Shown: in pieces, positions 35,387 to 44,105 of the stretch
How the letters are laid out: every line of letters begins with the position of its first letter
Position numbering within the stretch: position 1 is the stretch's first letter
Origin: Pseudarthrobacter phenanthrenivorans Sphe3
GTDB taxonomy: Bacteria > Actinomycetota > Actinomycetes > Actinomycetales > Micrococcaceae
Reading direction: 5' to 3'
DNA length: 64,000 bases
Assembly: GCF_000189535.1 (NCBI RefSeq)
Contig: NC_015145.1
Location: 1,488,001-1,552,000 of the forward strand
Position numbers and translations under genes: made by a program
Notes under the pieces: generated by a model
The model's database searches: none
Told to the model about the DNA's origin: nothing
The model's input: the letters and a program-made list of their open reading frames with translations, nothing else

Positions 35387-36738
35387 TGGCTACTGAAGGC
35401 GGAACCATGACCAGCCCGCACCCGCATGGCACGTCCGCGCACGGAGCCCAGGATAAGTCCCGGCAGCCCAGCGGCCAGGCCCCGCAGCACACCCGCCCGG
35501 CCCGGTCCGTCGGCGAGCACGCGGCCGCCGTCGCCGCCCTGCTGCGGCCCCTGCGTTCGGTGGAGCGGACCCAACTGTTGCCTTTGCAGGAGGCGCTGGG
35601 CCGGGGCCTGGTTGACGATATTGCCGCACCCATTGACTTGCCGCCCTTCGCCAACTCGCAGATGGACGGCTACGCCATCCGTTCCGCTGACGTGCCCGAC
35701 GGCGGTGCGGAGCTGCGCGTCATGCCTCCCGTTCCCGCCGGCGCCAGTCCCGCCGCCCTTCAGCCAGGGATGGCAGCGCCCATCATGACCGGGGCGATGC
35801 TGCCAAAGGGTGCCGACGCCGTCGTGCCCATTGAACGGGCGGTCCCGGACCGCTTCCTGCCGTACACGCAGCAAGGGAACGGGCAGGAGGCCAAGTCCGG
35901 CACCGAACAGCCAACGGTGTGGCTGCCGCCGGCGGCGCCCGGCACCTATGTACGGGAAGCCGGCAGCGATGTGCGTGCCGGCGCCCTGGCCCTGTCCGCC
36001 GGCACCTTCCTGGGTCCGGCCCAGCTGGGCCTGCTCGCGGCGCTGGGAATCCCTGAAGCGACAGTCCACCAGCCCATAACAGTCCTGCTGGTGACCACCG
36101 GCGACGAAGTTGTGCCGCCGGGACGGGAACTGCCCGCCGGCAAGATCTACGACTCCAACGGCACCCTCCTGGCGGCGGCCATGACGCAGGCCGGACTGAG
36201 GGTGCGCCGCGCCGGCATAGCCACGGACAATCCGGAAGCCCTGCGAACGCTGCTGCGCACTGAAGGAGGCGGGGCGGACCTGATCGTCACTACCGGCGGT
36301 GTCAGCAAGGGCGCCTACGAGGTGGTCCGGCAGGCCATGGAAGGCCAGCCGGTGGAATTCCTGCATGTGGCCATGCAACCGGGAGGCCCGCAAGGAATCG
36401 GCAGCTTTGACGGGCGGCCGTTCCTAGGATTCCCAGGAAACCCGGTCAGCTGCCTGGTGTCCTTCGAAATGTTCCTCCGCCCGGTCCTCGCGGGCCTGTT
36501 CGGCGCACCCGCCACCCGCATGTCCCTCCGGGTCCTCCTCAGCCAGCCGTTGACGTCCCCGGAACATAAGCACCAGGTCCGGCGCGGCACACTCCTGCCG
36601 GACGGGACAGTCGAGCTGCAGGGCGGCGAAAGCTCGCACCTGATGCATGCGCTCGCCGGATCCAACGTGCTGGTGCACGTTCCTGTTGGGGTGGCAGCGC
36701 TTGGCGCCGGGGCAGAGGTGGAAGTATGGATGCTGTGA
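35386..36738 (+). CDS. moeA: Molybdopterin molybdotransferase
   Basis: Inserts molybdate into adenylylated molybdopterin (450 aa). Motifs: [19 protein letters not shown] (about residues 85-103), [49 protein letters not shown] and [19 protein letters not shown] 35-residue polar N-terminus precedes the domain; ATG 35407 is an in-frame alternative. ATG 35386 overlaps the oxidoreductase stop (TGATG), and the moaC start lies inside its last codons. An Ala/Pro-rich insert lies near residues 155-185. Confidence 0.96.
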   Translation: MATEGGTMTSPHPHGTSAHGAQDKSRQPSGQAPQHTRPARSVGEHAAAVAALLRPLRSVERTQLLPLQEALGRGLVDDIAAPIDLPPFANSQMDGYAIRSADVPDGGAELRVMPPVPAGASPAALQPGMAAPIMTGAMLPKGADAVVPIERAVPDRFLPYTQQGNGQEAKSGTEQPTVWLPPAAPGTYVREAGSDVRAGALALSAGTFLGPAQLGLLAALGIPEATVHQPITVLLVTTGDEVVPPGRELPAGKIYDSNGTLLAAAMTQAGLRVRRAGIATDNPEALRTLLRTEGGGADLIVTTGGVSKGAYEVVRQAMEGQPVEFLHVAMQPGGPQGIGSFDGRPFLGFPGNPVSCLVSFEMFLRPVLAGLFGAPATRMSLRVLLSQPLTSPEHKHQVRRGTLLPDGTVELQGGESSHLMHALAGSNVLVHVPVGVAALGAGAEVEVWML

Positions 36739-37220
36739 ATGCAGAACAGACTCCCGCCTCGCTGACGCACCTGCGCCAGGACGGCAGCGCCCAGATGGTG
36801 GATGTCTCCGCCAAAGCCGAAACCACCCGCGAGGCCACCGCCACCGCCACGGTTCACACCACCGCCGAGGTGCTGGGCCTGCTCGGCTCCGGCGGCCTCC
36901 CCAAGGGGGATGCCCTGGCTGTCGCGAGGGTTGCCGGAATCATGGCCGCCAAGAAAACGCCCGAGCTGATTCCGCTGTGCCACCCGCTGCCGCTGTCCAA
37001 GGTCACCGTCGATTTCGAGCTTTCAGCGGACTCCGTGGCCGTCCTCGCCACGGTCAAGACCCGCGGCGTCACGGGCGTGGAGATGGAGGCCCTCACCGCC
37101 GCTTCCGTCGCCGCCCTGAGCGTCTACGACATGATCAAGGCCGTGGACAAGCACGCCGTCCTCACCGACATCAAAGTGCTGGCCAAGAGCGGCGGCAAGA
37201 GCGGGGACTGGACCCTGTGA
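36726..37220 (+). CDS. moaC: Cyclic pyranopterin monophosphate synthase
   Basis: Acts after MoaA to form cyclic pyranopterin monophosphate (164 aa, usual length). Motifs include [36 protein letters not shown] (catalytic and binding residues, about residues 77-96), [17 protein letters not shown] and [18 protein letters not shown] 36726 overlaps moeA by 13 nt and the stop overlaps the mog GTG, so moeA-moaC-mog form one coupled unit. Confidence 0.97.
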   Translation: MDAVNAEQTPASLTHLRQDGSAQMVDVSAKAETTREATATATVHTTAEVLGLLGSGGLPKGDALAVARVAGIMAAKKTPELIPLCHPLPLSKVTVDFELSADSVAVLATVKTRGVTGVEMEALTAASVAALSVYDMIKAVDKHAVLTDIKVLAKSGGKSGDWTL

Positions 37221-37741
37221 CCAAGACCTTCAATGCAGCCGAACCCCACCGCCACGGCGACGTCCAGGGCCGCAAGGCCGGCGTCGTGATCGCCTCCACG
37301 CGTGCCGCTGCCGGCATCTACGACGACGAAACCGGCCCCGTCATTACAGACTGGCTCACCGAACACGGCTTTGACGTGTTTCCCGCCATGGTGGTCCCCG
37401 ACGGCGAGCCCGTCGGCGCGGCCATCCGTGCGCTGCTCACCCAGCGCCCCGCCGTCGTCATCACCAGCGGCGGCACCGGCCTGAGCCCGGATGACCGGAC
37501 GCCGGACGTTACGCTGCCGCTGCTGGACCGGGAGATCCCGGGGATCATGGAAGCCATCCGCCGGGCCGGCGCCGCGAAGACCCCGCTGGCGGCCCTCAGC
37601 CGTGGATATGCCGGCGCGGCGGGCCAGACCTTCATCATCAACCTGCCCGGCTCACCAAAAGGGGTCATGGACGGACTGGCCGTCCTAGACCCGGTGATCG
37701 GGCATCTTTGCGACCAGCTGGAAGGCGGCCATGGGCACTGA
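37217..37741 (+). CDS. mog: MogA/MoaB family molybdopterin adenylyltransferase
   Basis: Adenylylates molybdopterin before molybdate insertion by MoeA (174 aa). It has [20 protein letters not shown] (about residues 24-43), the MPT-binding motif [19 protein letters not shown] (about 78-96) and [19 protein letters not shown] (about 139-157). GTG 37217 overlaps the moaC stop (GTGA). A 20-residue polar N-terminus precedes the domain. MogA and MoaB are not separable from this sequence alone. Confidence 0.93.
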   Translation: MTKTFNAAEPHRHGDVQGRKAGVVIASTRAAAGIYDDETGPVITDWLTEHGFDVFPAMVVPDGEPVGAAIRALLTQRPAVVITSGGTGLSPDDRTPDVTLPLLDREIPGIMEAIRRAGAAKTPLAALSRGYAGAAGQTFIINLPGSPKGVMDGLAVLDPVIGHLCDQLEGGHGH

Positions 37742-38225
37742 AACAGCATTCGAGGTAGTGAACGCAGTCCTGAGCGCGGAGCCTATCTCCGTGGACCGGG
37801 CCATTGCGGCAGTAGAGAGCGATACGGCGGGGGCGGTGGTCAGCTTCAGCGGCGTCGTACGCAATCACGACGGCGGCAAGCCGGTTGAGCGCCTCAGCTA
37901 CAGCGCGCACCCCACGGCGCACCAGGTGATGACGGACGTCGTCGCGCAGTTGGTTGCGGAGCATAACGCTGCGGCAGAGGGCCAGGCCTCCGGGGAGGAA
38001 CCGGCAGGTGAGCCAACGCAGCCGGTCCGCATCTGGGCAGCGCACAGGATCGGGATGCTGGAGATTGGCGACCCCGCGCTGGTGTGTGCCGTTTCTGCCG
38101 CCCACCGGGGCCAGGCATTCGCCGTCTGCTCCGAACTCGTGGACCGGATCAAGGAGCAGGTTCCCATCTGGAAGGAACAGTTCTTCACCGACGGCACAGT
38201 GGAATGGGTGGGAGCGGGCAGCTGA
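37731..38225 (+). CDS. moaE: Molybdopterin synthase catalytic subunit
   Basis: Large subunit (164 aa) that uses MoaD thiocarboxylate to make the dithiolene of molybdopterin. Motifs: AGAVVSFSGVVRNHDGGKPV, LSYSAHPTAHQVM, AAHRIGMLEIGDPALVCAVS and ELVDRIKEQVPIWKEQFF, with the conserved Lys near the C-terminus. An Ala/Glu/Pro-rich insert (about residues 82-98) is longer than in E. coli MoaE. It overlaps mog by 11 nt and is the last gene of the plus-strand Moco unit; dapB follows after 90 bp. Confidence 0.95.
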   Translation: MGTETAFEVVNAVLSAEPISVDRAIAAVESDTAGAVVSFSGVVRNHDGGKPVERLSYSAHPTAHQVMTDVVAQLVAEHNAAAEGQASGEEPAGEPTQPVRIWAAHRIGMLEIGDPALVCAVSAAHRGQAFAVCSELVDRIKEQVPIWKEQFFTDGTVEWVGAGS

Positions 38226-38315
38226 CCGCTGGCGCCCGACCTGGACCGGTTGCTGCGAGGTAACGCACAGGCCCTGGTTCCCCTGCTTCCAGCGCCCGCC
38301 GGTAGGGTTAACGGC

Positions 38316-39086
38316 ATGACCGAACAACTCTCCGATCCCAAGCTGGTTGCCGTCCTGGGCGCCAACGGCCGCATGGGCGCAGAAGCCGTAAAAGCCGTTG
38401 AAGCCGCACCCGACATGAAACTCGTGGCCGCCTTGGGCCGGGGTGACTCGCTGGAGCAGGTCACCGCCGCGGGCGCCCGGTACATCGTGGACCTGACGGT
38501 GCCGGAGAGCACAGAGGAGAACGTGCGGTTCGCCGTCGAACACGGAATCCACGCCGTTGTGGGCACTACCGGCTGGGATGCCGGCCGCCTGTCCGCGCTC
38601 GAAAGCCTGCTGGCAGCACACCCGGAAACGGGGGTCCTGATTGCACCGAACTTCGCCCTGGGATCGGTACTCGCCTCCGCCTTCGCCGCCAAGGCATCCA
38701 AATACTTTGAATCGGTGGAGATCATTGAACTGCACCACCCGGACAAGGTGGATGCTCCCTCCGGGACCTCTGTCCGCACTGCCCAGCTGATCGCCGCCGA
38801 ACGGAACGCGGCGCAGGTTCCACCCAGCCCCGACGCCACCACCAGCGAACTCCCCGGTGCCCGAGGCTGCGAAGTCGACGGCGTGCGGGTCCACAGCGTC
38901 CGCCTGCGCGGGCTCGTGGCCCACCAGGAAGTCCTCCTGGGGGGTGCCGGCGAGCAGTTGACCCTGCGCCACGACTCCTTTGACCGCGCCTCCTTCATGC
39001 CCGGCGTCCTGCTGGGCGTGCGCAACGTGTCCGCCCACCCCGGACTGACCGTGGGCCTTGACGGCTACCTGGACCTGGGGCTCTAG
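38316..39086 (+). CDS. dapB: 4-hydroxy-tetrahydrodipicolinate reductase
   Basis: NAD(P)H-dependent reductase (256 aa) in diaminopimelate and lysine synthesis. The Rossmann motif VLGANGRMGAEAVKAV starts at about residue 12. The catalytic region is VEIIELHHPDKVDAPSGTSV (His and Lys of the family, about 137-156), followed by the C-terminal VHSVRLRGLVAHQEVLLGG. ATG 38316 is preceded by TAGGGT (38303-38308) at 7 nt, predicting a leaderless mRNA. Upstream in-frame codons lack similarity. dapA lies about 2.2 kb downstream. Confidence 0.96.
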   Translation: MTEQLSDPKLVAVLGANGRMGAEAVKAVEAAPDMKLVAALGRGDSLEQVTAAGARYIVDLTVPESTEENVRFAVEHGIHAVVGTTGWDAGRLSALESLLAAHPETGVLIAPNFALGSVLASAFAAKASKYFESVEIIELHHPDKVDAPSGTSVRTAQLIAAERNAAQVPPSPDATTSELPGARGCEVDGVRVHSVRLRGLVAHQEVLLGGAGEQLTLRHDSFDRASFMPGVLLGVRNVSAHPGLTVGLDGYLDLGL

Positions 39087-39088
39087 CC

Positions 39089-39577
39089 GTGGCCAACCTG
39101 CTGGCTGCGTTCCGGAAAAACCGCACCAAGATCTGGGTGGGGGCCGTGACGCTGCTGCTGGTTTTCTACCTGGTGGTGTCCTTCCAGCGGTCCATCCTCC
39201 TTTTGACGGACAGCAACCTGGCAGCGCAGGCCATCGGGGCTGCCTACCTGGTGCTGCCGGTCATCGGCGCCTGGGCCCTGATCCGGGAACTCATGTTCGG
39301 TGCGCGCACAGAGCAGATGGCAAGAGTCCTTGAGGCCGAGGGCGGGCTGCCGGTGGACGAGTTGCCCCGCACCCCGGCCGGACGGATTGTCCGCTCGGCG
39401 GCGGATGCCGAGTTCGAGAAGTACCGGGCGGAGGCCGAAGCTGCCCCGGACGACTGGCGTTCCTGGTTCCGCTTGAGCTGTGCCTACGATGCCGCCGGAG
39501 ACCGCAAGCGGGCCCGGGCCTCCATGCGTGACGCCGTCAGGCTTTTTACCGCGGGTCCTACTGCCGGACAACCCTGA
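39089..39577 (+). CDS. Membrane protein with C-terminal TPR-like region
   Basis: A 162-aa protein with two predicted membrane helices (about residues 14-34 and 43-65) and a soluble C-terminal part. Its segment WRSWFRLSCAYDAAGDRKRARASMRDAV resembles one tetratricopeptide unit (abbreviated at the edges). Similar genes follow dapB in other actinobacteria; the function is unknown. GTG 39089 is 2 bp after the dapB stop, so it is probably cotranscribed. Its end overlaps the convergent acyltransferase-like gene by 20 bp. Confidence 0.7.
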   Translation: MANLLAAFRKNRTKIWVGAVTLLLVFYLVVSFQRSILLLTDSNLAAQAIGAAYLVLPVIGAWALIRELMFGARTEQMARVLEAEGGLPVDELPRTPAGRIVRSAADAEFEKYRAEAEAAPDDWRSWFRLSCAYDAAGDRKRARASMRDAVRLFTAGPTAGQP

Positions 39578-40796
39578 CATGGCCGCGCCCCAGCTGGTTC
39601 GCGGCGTGGCCGAGCCATTCCAGCGGGCCGCGCCACGCCAGCAGCACGAACACGATGCCGACGACGACGGCGGCGGCCGCCTGCACGAAGTACATCCCGT
39701 CTTCGGTCCAACCGCTTGGCAGGGGTTTGAGGTAGAACCCTGAGACCACCCAGACATGGATGGTGTACAGCGTCAGCGTCATGGCCCCGGCACCGCGCAG
39801 CGGCAGCAGGAGGTCCAGGTCAACCCATTCGGCCAGCCTGCCCAGCAGGAGGCAGGCACCAATGACCGCCACTGCCACCCCGGACGTATGCAGCAGGTCC
39901 AGGGTGGTGCCGGAATGCGGTGCGGCTGACGCCAGCCACCACCACGAGCCCTCCTGCGGAATGCCCGTCAGGTTGACCTGCAGGACGCTGTCCAGCGGGT
40001 AACCCGGTGAGTTGAGCACTTCCTCCAGGGCCTGCCGGCCGCCCCAGCTTTCCATCGCGGTAACGCCCAGGGTCTTGGCCAGGACCGCAACCACGGAGCC
40101 GGCCACCAGCAGGAACAGCGGCAGCATCGCCCTGCCCAGGACCAGCCTGCCGACGACGAGTCCCACCAGCAGGTAGGAGAGCCACTGGAACACGGGGTAG
40201 TAGCCCGTGAAGAACAGGTCCGCCAGGAGCCTGGATGGTGTACCAAGGTCCTCCCACGACGGGTTGTGGCCCAGCTTCAGCGGAGGCTCGGCGGCCAGGA
40301 GCCAGGGGCGAATCAGGTAGGCGAGCACGGGGGACCCCAGGATCCAGCCGCCTGCCCACGCGCAAAGGCGCTTGAGGCCCATCCCCAGGAAGGGCAGGAC
40401 GCACAGGAACAGGACGGCGTAATGGACCAGGATGATGGCCAGGTTCACCTCCAGCCCGCCCAGCGTCAGTCCGACGGCGGCGATCACCAGGGCCCGCAAA
40501 GCGATGCCGCGGCGGGCAGCGCCCAGGTCCGGGCTCTGCACCGGCCTGTGCTTTCCCGTGGAGAGTGCCAGGCCCACTCCAGCCAGGACGGCGAACAGGG
40601 CGGCTGCACGGCCCGAAAAGGTGAGCCCGATCCATGTGGGAGTCAGGCCCGCGTCTGATTCGAAAGTGGGAAGCAGATGTGTGGCCATCATGCCCAGCAA
40701 AGCCAAGCCGCGGGCGGCGTCGATGCCGTGGAGCCGGCCCCCTGATGGCTGCCCGGCAGCCTTGCGGGACGTTCTGGCCGGGGTTCGGGACGTCAT
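39558..40796 (-). CDS. Heparan-alpha-glucosaminide acetyltransferase-like (DUF1624) membrane protein
   Basis: Polytopic membrane protein (412 aa, about ten helices). The N-terminal catalytic-like motif RLHGIDAARGLALLGMMATH (about residues 21-40) includes the conserved Asp and membrane His typical of HGSNAT/DUF1624 and related DUF418 acyltransferases. Later segments LTLYTIHVWVVSGF and WRGPLEWLG match the C-terminal family pattern. It may transfer acyl groups onto cell-envelope glycans; the substrate is unknown. ATG 40796 is preceded by a weak GACGAT at 6 nt. Convergent with the TPR-like gene. Confidence 0.8.
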   Translation of the reverse strand: MTSRTPARTSRKAAGQPSGGRLHGIDAARGLALLGMMATHLLPTFESDAGLTPTWIGLTFSGRAAALFAVLAGVGLALSTGKHRPVQSPDLGAARRGIALRALVIAAVGLTLGGLEVNLAIILVHYAVLFLCVLPFLGMGLKRLCAWAGGWILGSPVLAYLIRPWLLAAEPPLKLGHNPSWEDLGTPSRLLADLFFTGYYPVFQWLSYLLVGLVVGRLVLGRAMLPLFLLVAGSVVAVLAKTLGVTAMESWGGRQALEEVLNSPGYPLDSVLQVNLTGIPQEGSWWWLASAAPHSGTTLDLLHTSGVAVAVIGACLLLGRLAEWVDLDLLLPLRGAGAMTLTLYTIHVWVVSGFYLKPLPSGWTEDGMYFVQAAAAVVVGIVFVLLAWRGPLEWLGHAANQLGRGHVRVVRQ

Positions 40797-40845
40797 GACC
40801 AGATCGTCTCACACCTGCCTGTAACCGGGCTGTCAAGAGTCACCC

Positions 40846-40881
40846 TTGTATTCGAATATATGTTCGAATAGCATGGGCGGC
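40846..40881 (+). promoter_or_regulatory. LexA-box promoter of the DUF222 fragment
   Basis: TTGTAT (40846-40851) and TAGCAT (40869-40874) are 17 bp apart. The spacer contains CGAATATATGTTCG (40853-40866), a near-perfect actinobacterial LexA box that differs from CGAACnnnnGTTCG only at position 5. The -10 ends 7 nt before ATG 40882, so the transcript should be leaderless and directly repressed by LexA. Confidence 0.75.
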
Positions 40882-41241
40882 ATGCATACTCCATCGTCAG
40901 GAAATCCTGCTTCTGAGCCCGGCACCCCGGGGCTCATGAAGGCCATGAGCCCCGGGGTGGTCGACTACCTTTTCCGCCAGCTCGTGGCTGGCCGTCCGCC
41001 GGAGGACGTCCAGTGGGAGCGGGAAGGGATCAGCCTCGCAGCCCAGCCGGAGGGTGCCGAACTCGCCCGCCGCCTCGCCGAGACGGACCTTGACGCGCTG
41101 ACCCCCGTGGAGCTGTTCCACTACGTCAGGGCTGCCCAGCGTCTTGCGGCATGGGCAGAGGACCTCCGGCAGGCCGCCGTCGGACGGTACTGCCGGCAGC
41201 CCGGGGCGGCTCCGCGTTCGGCCAGCCACCCGGCATCCTGA
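40882..41241 (+). CDS. Short DUF222-like protein (possible remnant), SOS controlled
   Basis: A 119-aa protein whose C-terminal half, LDALTPVELFHYVRAAQRLAAWAEDLRQAAVGRY (abbreviated at the edges), matches the first helices of DUF222/13E12 proteins. The rest of DUF222 and the HNH nuclease are absent. The reading frame is clean and its promoter is intact, with a LexA box. It is either a degraded 13E12 gene that kept its regulatory region or a functional stand-alone DUF222 N-terminal protein. ATG 40882 is set by the promoter; an open frame extends slightly upstream through the LexA box and is rejected. Confidence 0.65.
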   Translation: MHTPSSGNPASEPGTPGLMKAMSPGVVDYLFRQLVAGRPPEDVQWEREGISLAAQPEGAELARRLAETDLDALTPVELFHYVRAAQRLAAWAEDLRQAAVGRYCRQPGAAPRSASHPAS

Positions 41242-41326
41242 CTGCGGAAGCAAGCAGCGGACATTTGACGTGCATCACGCCCCCTGCATTGTCCTAACCA
41301 GCCGCCGACAGGGTAACGTTTTTTCC

Positions 41327-42235
41327 ATGGCTGACACATCCGCGCATCTTCCTGCCCTCGGTACTCTCCTGACCGCCATGGTCACGCCGTTCACCAAGGA
41401 CGGCGCAGTGGATTATGAGCAGGCTGCGGCATTGGCCAGCAAGCTGGTCGACGACGGCTGCGACGGGTTGGTGGTTACCGGCACCACGGGTGAAACGTCA
41501 ACGCTGACGGACGAGGAAAACCTCGGCATGTTCCGCGCCGTCAAGGACGCAGTGGGCGGCCGGGCAGCCATCATCGCGGGCACGGGCACCAATGACACGG
41601 CACACTCCGTCCACCTCTCGCAGCAGGCGGCAGCCCTCGGCGTCGACGGCCTCCTCCTGGTCACGCCTTACTACAACAAGCCCAGCCAGGCGGGCGTCCG
41701 CGCGCACTTCGAAACCATCGCCAACGCCGTCGATGTCCCCGTCATGCTGTACGACATCCCCGGCCGCTCGTCCATCCCCATCGAGCCCGACACCATGATC
41801 CGCCTGGCCCAGCACCCCAACATCGTGGCCGTCAAGGACGCCAAGGCAGACTTCGTGGCCGCCACGCGGGTTATGGCCGAGACGGACCTTCTCTTCTACT
41901 CAGGCGATGACGGACTCACCCTTCCCTGGATGGCCCTTGGCGCCGTCGGGCTGGTTGGCGTCACAACGCACGTTGCCACCCGCCGCTTCCGTGAGCTCAT
42001 CGACGCCGTTAACGCCAACGACCTCGGCACCGCCCGGAAGATCAATTTTGAACTTCAGCCCGTGGTCCGTGCGACCATGACGCGCGTCCAGGGGGCCGTT
42101 GCGGCCAAACAGATTCTTAAATGGCAGGGAGTCCTGCCCAACTCGATTGTCCGTTTGCCCCTCGTGGAGCCGGACGAAGCCGAGATCGAAACCATCCGCG
42201 GGGATTTGGCGGAAGCGGGGCTGGTCTTTTCCTGA
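41327..42235 (+). CDS. dapA: 4-hydroxy-tetrahydrodipicolinate synthase
   Basis: Condenses pyruvate with aspartate semialdehyde in lysine/diaminopimelate synthesis (302 aa). Motifs: TAMVTPFTKDGAVDY near the start, VVTGTTGETSTLTDEE (about residues 46-61), LLVTPYYNKPSQAGV (catalytic Tyr, about 111-125) and the Schiff-base Lys in NIVAVKDAKADF (about 166-177). ATG 41327 follows TAACGT (41314-41319) by 7 nt, a leaderless arrangement; the frame upstream has no similarity. rnj follows after 41 bp, the standard actinobacterial dapA-rnj order. Confidence 0.97.
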   Translation: MADTSAHLPALGTLLTAMVTPFTKDGAVDYEQAAALASKLVDDGCDGLVVTGTTGETSTLTDEENLGMFRAVKDAVGGRAAIIAGTGTNDTAHSVHLSQQAAALGVDGLLLVTPYYNKPSQAGVRAHFETIANAVDVPVMLYDIPGRSSIPIEPDTMIRLAQHPNIVAVKDAKADFVAATRVMAETDLLFYSGDDGLTLPWMALGAVGLVGVTTHVATRRFRELIDAVNANDLGTARKINFELQPVVRATMTRVQGAVAAKQILKWQGVLPNSIVRLPLVEPDEAEIETIRGDLAEAGLVFS

Positions 42236-42276
42236 GGAGTAAGACCAGCACCCTTCCGCCTGGAAAGTAGTGCAAT

Positions 42277-43968
42277 ATGACCCAAACCGCCCTTACCGGC
42301 CTTGTCACCCCTCCCCGCCTGCCGCAGGGCACGCTCCGGATTGTTCCGCTCGGCGGACTGGGGGAGATCGGCCGGAACATGGCCGTGTTCGAAATAGACG
42401 GCAAGCTGCTGATCGTTGACTGCGGCGTCCTCTTCCCCGAGGAGACCCAGCCCGGCGTCGACCTGATCCTGCCCGATTTCTCCTATATCGAGGACCGGCT
42501 GGATGACATCGTGGCCGTGGTCCTCACCCACGGGCACGAAGACCACATTGGCGCTGTTCCGTACCTGCTGCGCCGCCGCAACGACATCCCGCTGGTGGGC
42601 TCGCAGCTCACCCTCGCCCTGATCGAGGCGAAACTGCAGGAGCACCGCATCCGGCCGTACACGCTCACCGTCGAGGAAGGGCAGGTGGAGAAGTTCGGAC
42701 CGTTCGAATGCGAATTCGTGGCCGTCAACCACTCCATCCCCGACGCCCTGGCCGTCTTCATCCGGACTGCCGGCGGCACCGTGCTGCACACCGGCGACTT
42801 CAAGATGGACCAGCTCCCGCTGGACGGGCGCATCACGGACCTCCGCCACTTCGCCAAGCTGGGCGAGGAAGGCGTGGACCTCTTCATGTCCGACTCCACC
42901 AATGCGGACATTCCCGGGTTCACCACGGCGGAGAAGGAAATCGGCCCCACGCTGGAACGGCTCTTCGGCCAGGCCAGCAAGCGGATCATTGTCGCCTCGT
43001 TCTCGTCCCACGTGCACCGGGTCCAGCAAGTACTGGATGCAGCGGCCAAGCACAACCGCAAAGTGGCGTTCGTTGGCCGCTCCATGGTCCGGAACATGGC
43101 GATTGCGGAAAAGCTGGGGTACCTGGACGTCCCGCCGGGCCTGATCGTGGACATCAAGAACATCGACAACCTGCCGGACAACCGCGTGGTGCTGATGTCC
43201 ACCGGTTCCCAGGGCGAGCCCATGGCCGCGCTGTCCCGGATGGCCAACGGCGACCACCGTGTGGTGGTGGGCGAAGGTGACACCGTCATCCTGGCCTCGA
43301 GCCTGATCCCCGGCAACGAGAATGCTGTCTTCCGCATCATCAACGGACTGCTCAAGCTCGGCGCCGACGTCATCCACAAGGGCAATGCAAAGGTCCACGT
43401 TTCCGGCCACGCCGCCGCCGGGGAGCTGCTGTACTGCTACAACATCCTTGAGCCGCTGAACGCCATGCCGGTGCACGGGGAAACGCGCCACTTGATCGCC
43501 AACGGCAAAATCGCCATCGAGTCCGGGGTGCCCGAAGCCAGCGTCATCCTCGCGGACAACGGCACGGTAATCGACCTCAAGGATCACCGGGCCGACGTGG
43601 TGGGCCAGGTTGAAGTCGGCTTCATCTACGTGGACGGCTCCAGCGTGGGCGAAATCACCGACGCCGACCTCAAGGACCGCCGCATCCTTGGCGACGAAGG
43701 CTTCATCTCGATCATCACGGTCATCCACCGCGCCACCGGCAAGGTGGTGTCCGGGCCCGAGATCCATGCCCGGGGGGTGGCAGAAGACGATTCCGTGTTC
43801 GATGACATCATTCCCAAGATCAATGCCGCACTGGAGGAGGCTGTCCTGAACCACGCGGACCACACCAGCCACCAGCTCCAGCAGGTGGTCCGCCGCGTGG
43901 TGGGCACCTGGGTCAACCGCAAGCTGCGGCGCAAGCCCATGATCATCCCCGTGGTGCTCGAAGCGTAA
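42277..43968 (+). CDS. rnj: Ribonuclease J
   Basis: Metallo-beta-lactamase/beta-CASP exo- and endoribonuclease (563 aa) for mRNA decay and rRNA processing. Zinc-binding motif LTHGHEDHIGAVPYLL (about residues 83-98), HTGDFKMDQLP, SDSTNADIPGFT and the beta-CASP elements VASFSSHVHRVQQV and HVSGHAAAGEL are present. The C-terminal domain ends in RKPMIIPVVLEA. ATG 42277 has GGAAAG about 10 nt upstream. A long hairpin terminator separates it from ftsK. Confidence 0.96.
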   Translation: MTQTALTGLVTPPRLPQGTLRIVPLGGLGEIGRNMAVFEIDGKLLIVDCGVLFPEETQPGVDLILPDFSYIEDRLDDIVAVVLTHGHEDHIGAVPYLLRRRNDIPLVGSQLTLALIEAKLQEHRIRPYTLTVEEGQVEKFGPFECEFVAVNHSIPDALAVFIRTAGGTVLHTGDFKMDQLPLDGRITDLRHFAKLGEEGVDLFMSDSTNADIPGFTTAEKEIGPTLERLFGQASKRIIVASFSSHVHRVQQVLDAAAKHNRKVAFVGRSMVRNMAIAEKLGYLDVPPGLIVDIKNIDNLPDNRVVLMSTGSQGEPMAALSRMANGDHRVVVGEGDTVILASSLIPGNENAVFRIINGLLKLGADVIHKGNAKVHVSGHAAAGELLYCYNILEPLNAMPVHGETRHLIANGKIAIESGVPEASVILADNGTVIDLKDHRADVVGQVEVGFIYVDGSSVGEITDADLKDRRILGDEGFISIITVIHRATGKVVSGPEIHARGVAEDDSVFDDIIPKINAALEEAVLNHADHTSHQLQQVVRRVVGTWVNRKLRRKPMIIPVVLEA

Positions 43969-43983
43969 TAGCGAATTGCCCGT

Positions 43984-44023
43984 TCCGGCCCGCGTTCCCG
44001 TACCCCCGGGACCGCGGGCCGGA
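43984..44023 (+). terminator. rnj terminator-like hairpin
   Basis: TCCGGCCCGCG (43984-43994) pairs perfectly with CGCGGGCCGGA (44013-44023), and the loop can pair internally. There is no clear U-tract, so it may be a Rho-dependent or structural end. Confidence 0.6.
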
Positions 44024-44105
44024 GGCGTTAAAGGGGCCGGCGAACCGGGGGATCAGCGGGGCGAAATCCCCGGAATGCCAGCCCTGCTCGGGTACCGTGG
44101 CTAGT

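Noticed and set aside
37217..37741. Longer mog frame starting at 36647 within moeA
   Set aside because: The added residues are an out-of-frame reading of moeA and moaC; the overlap start GTG 37217 gives the normal MogA length.
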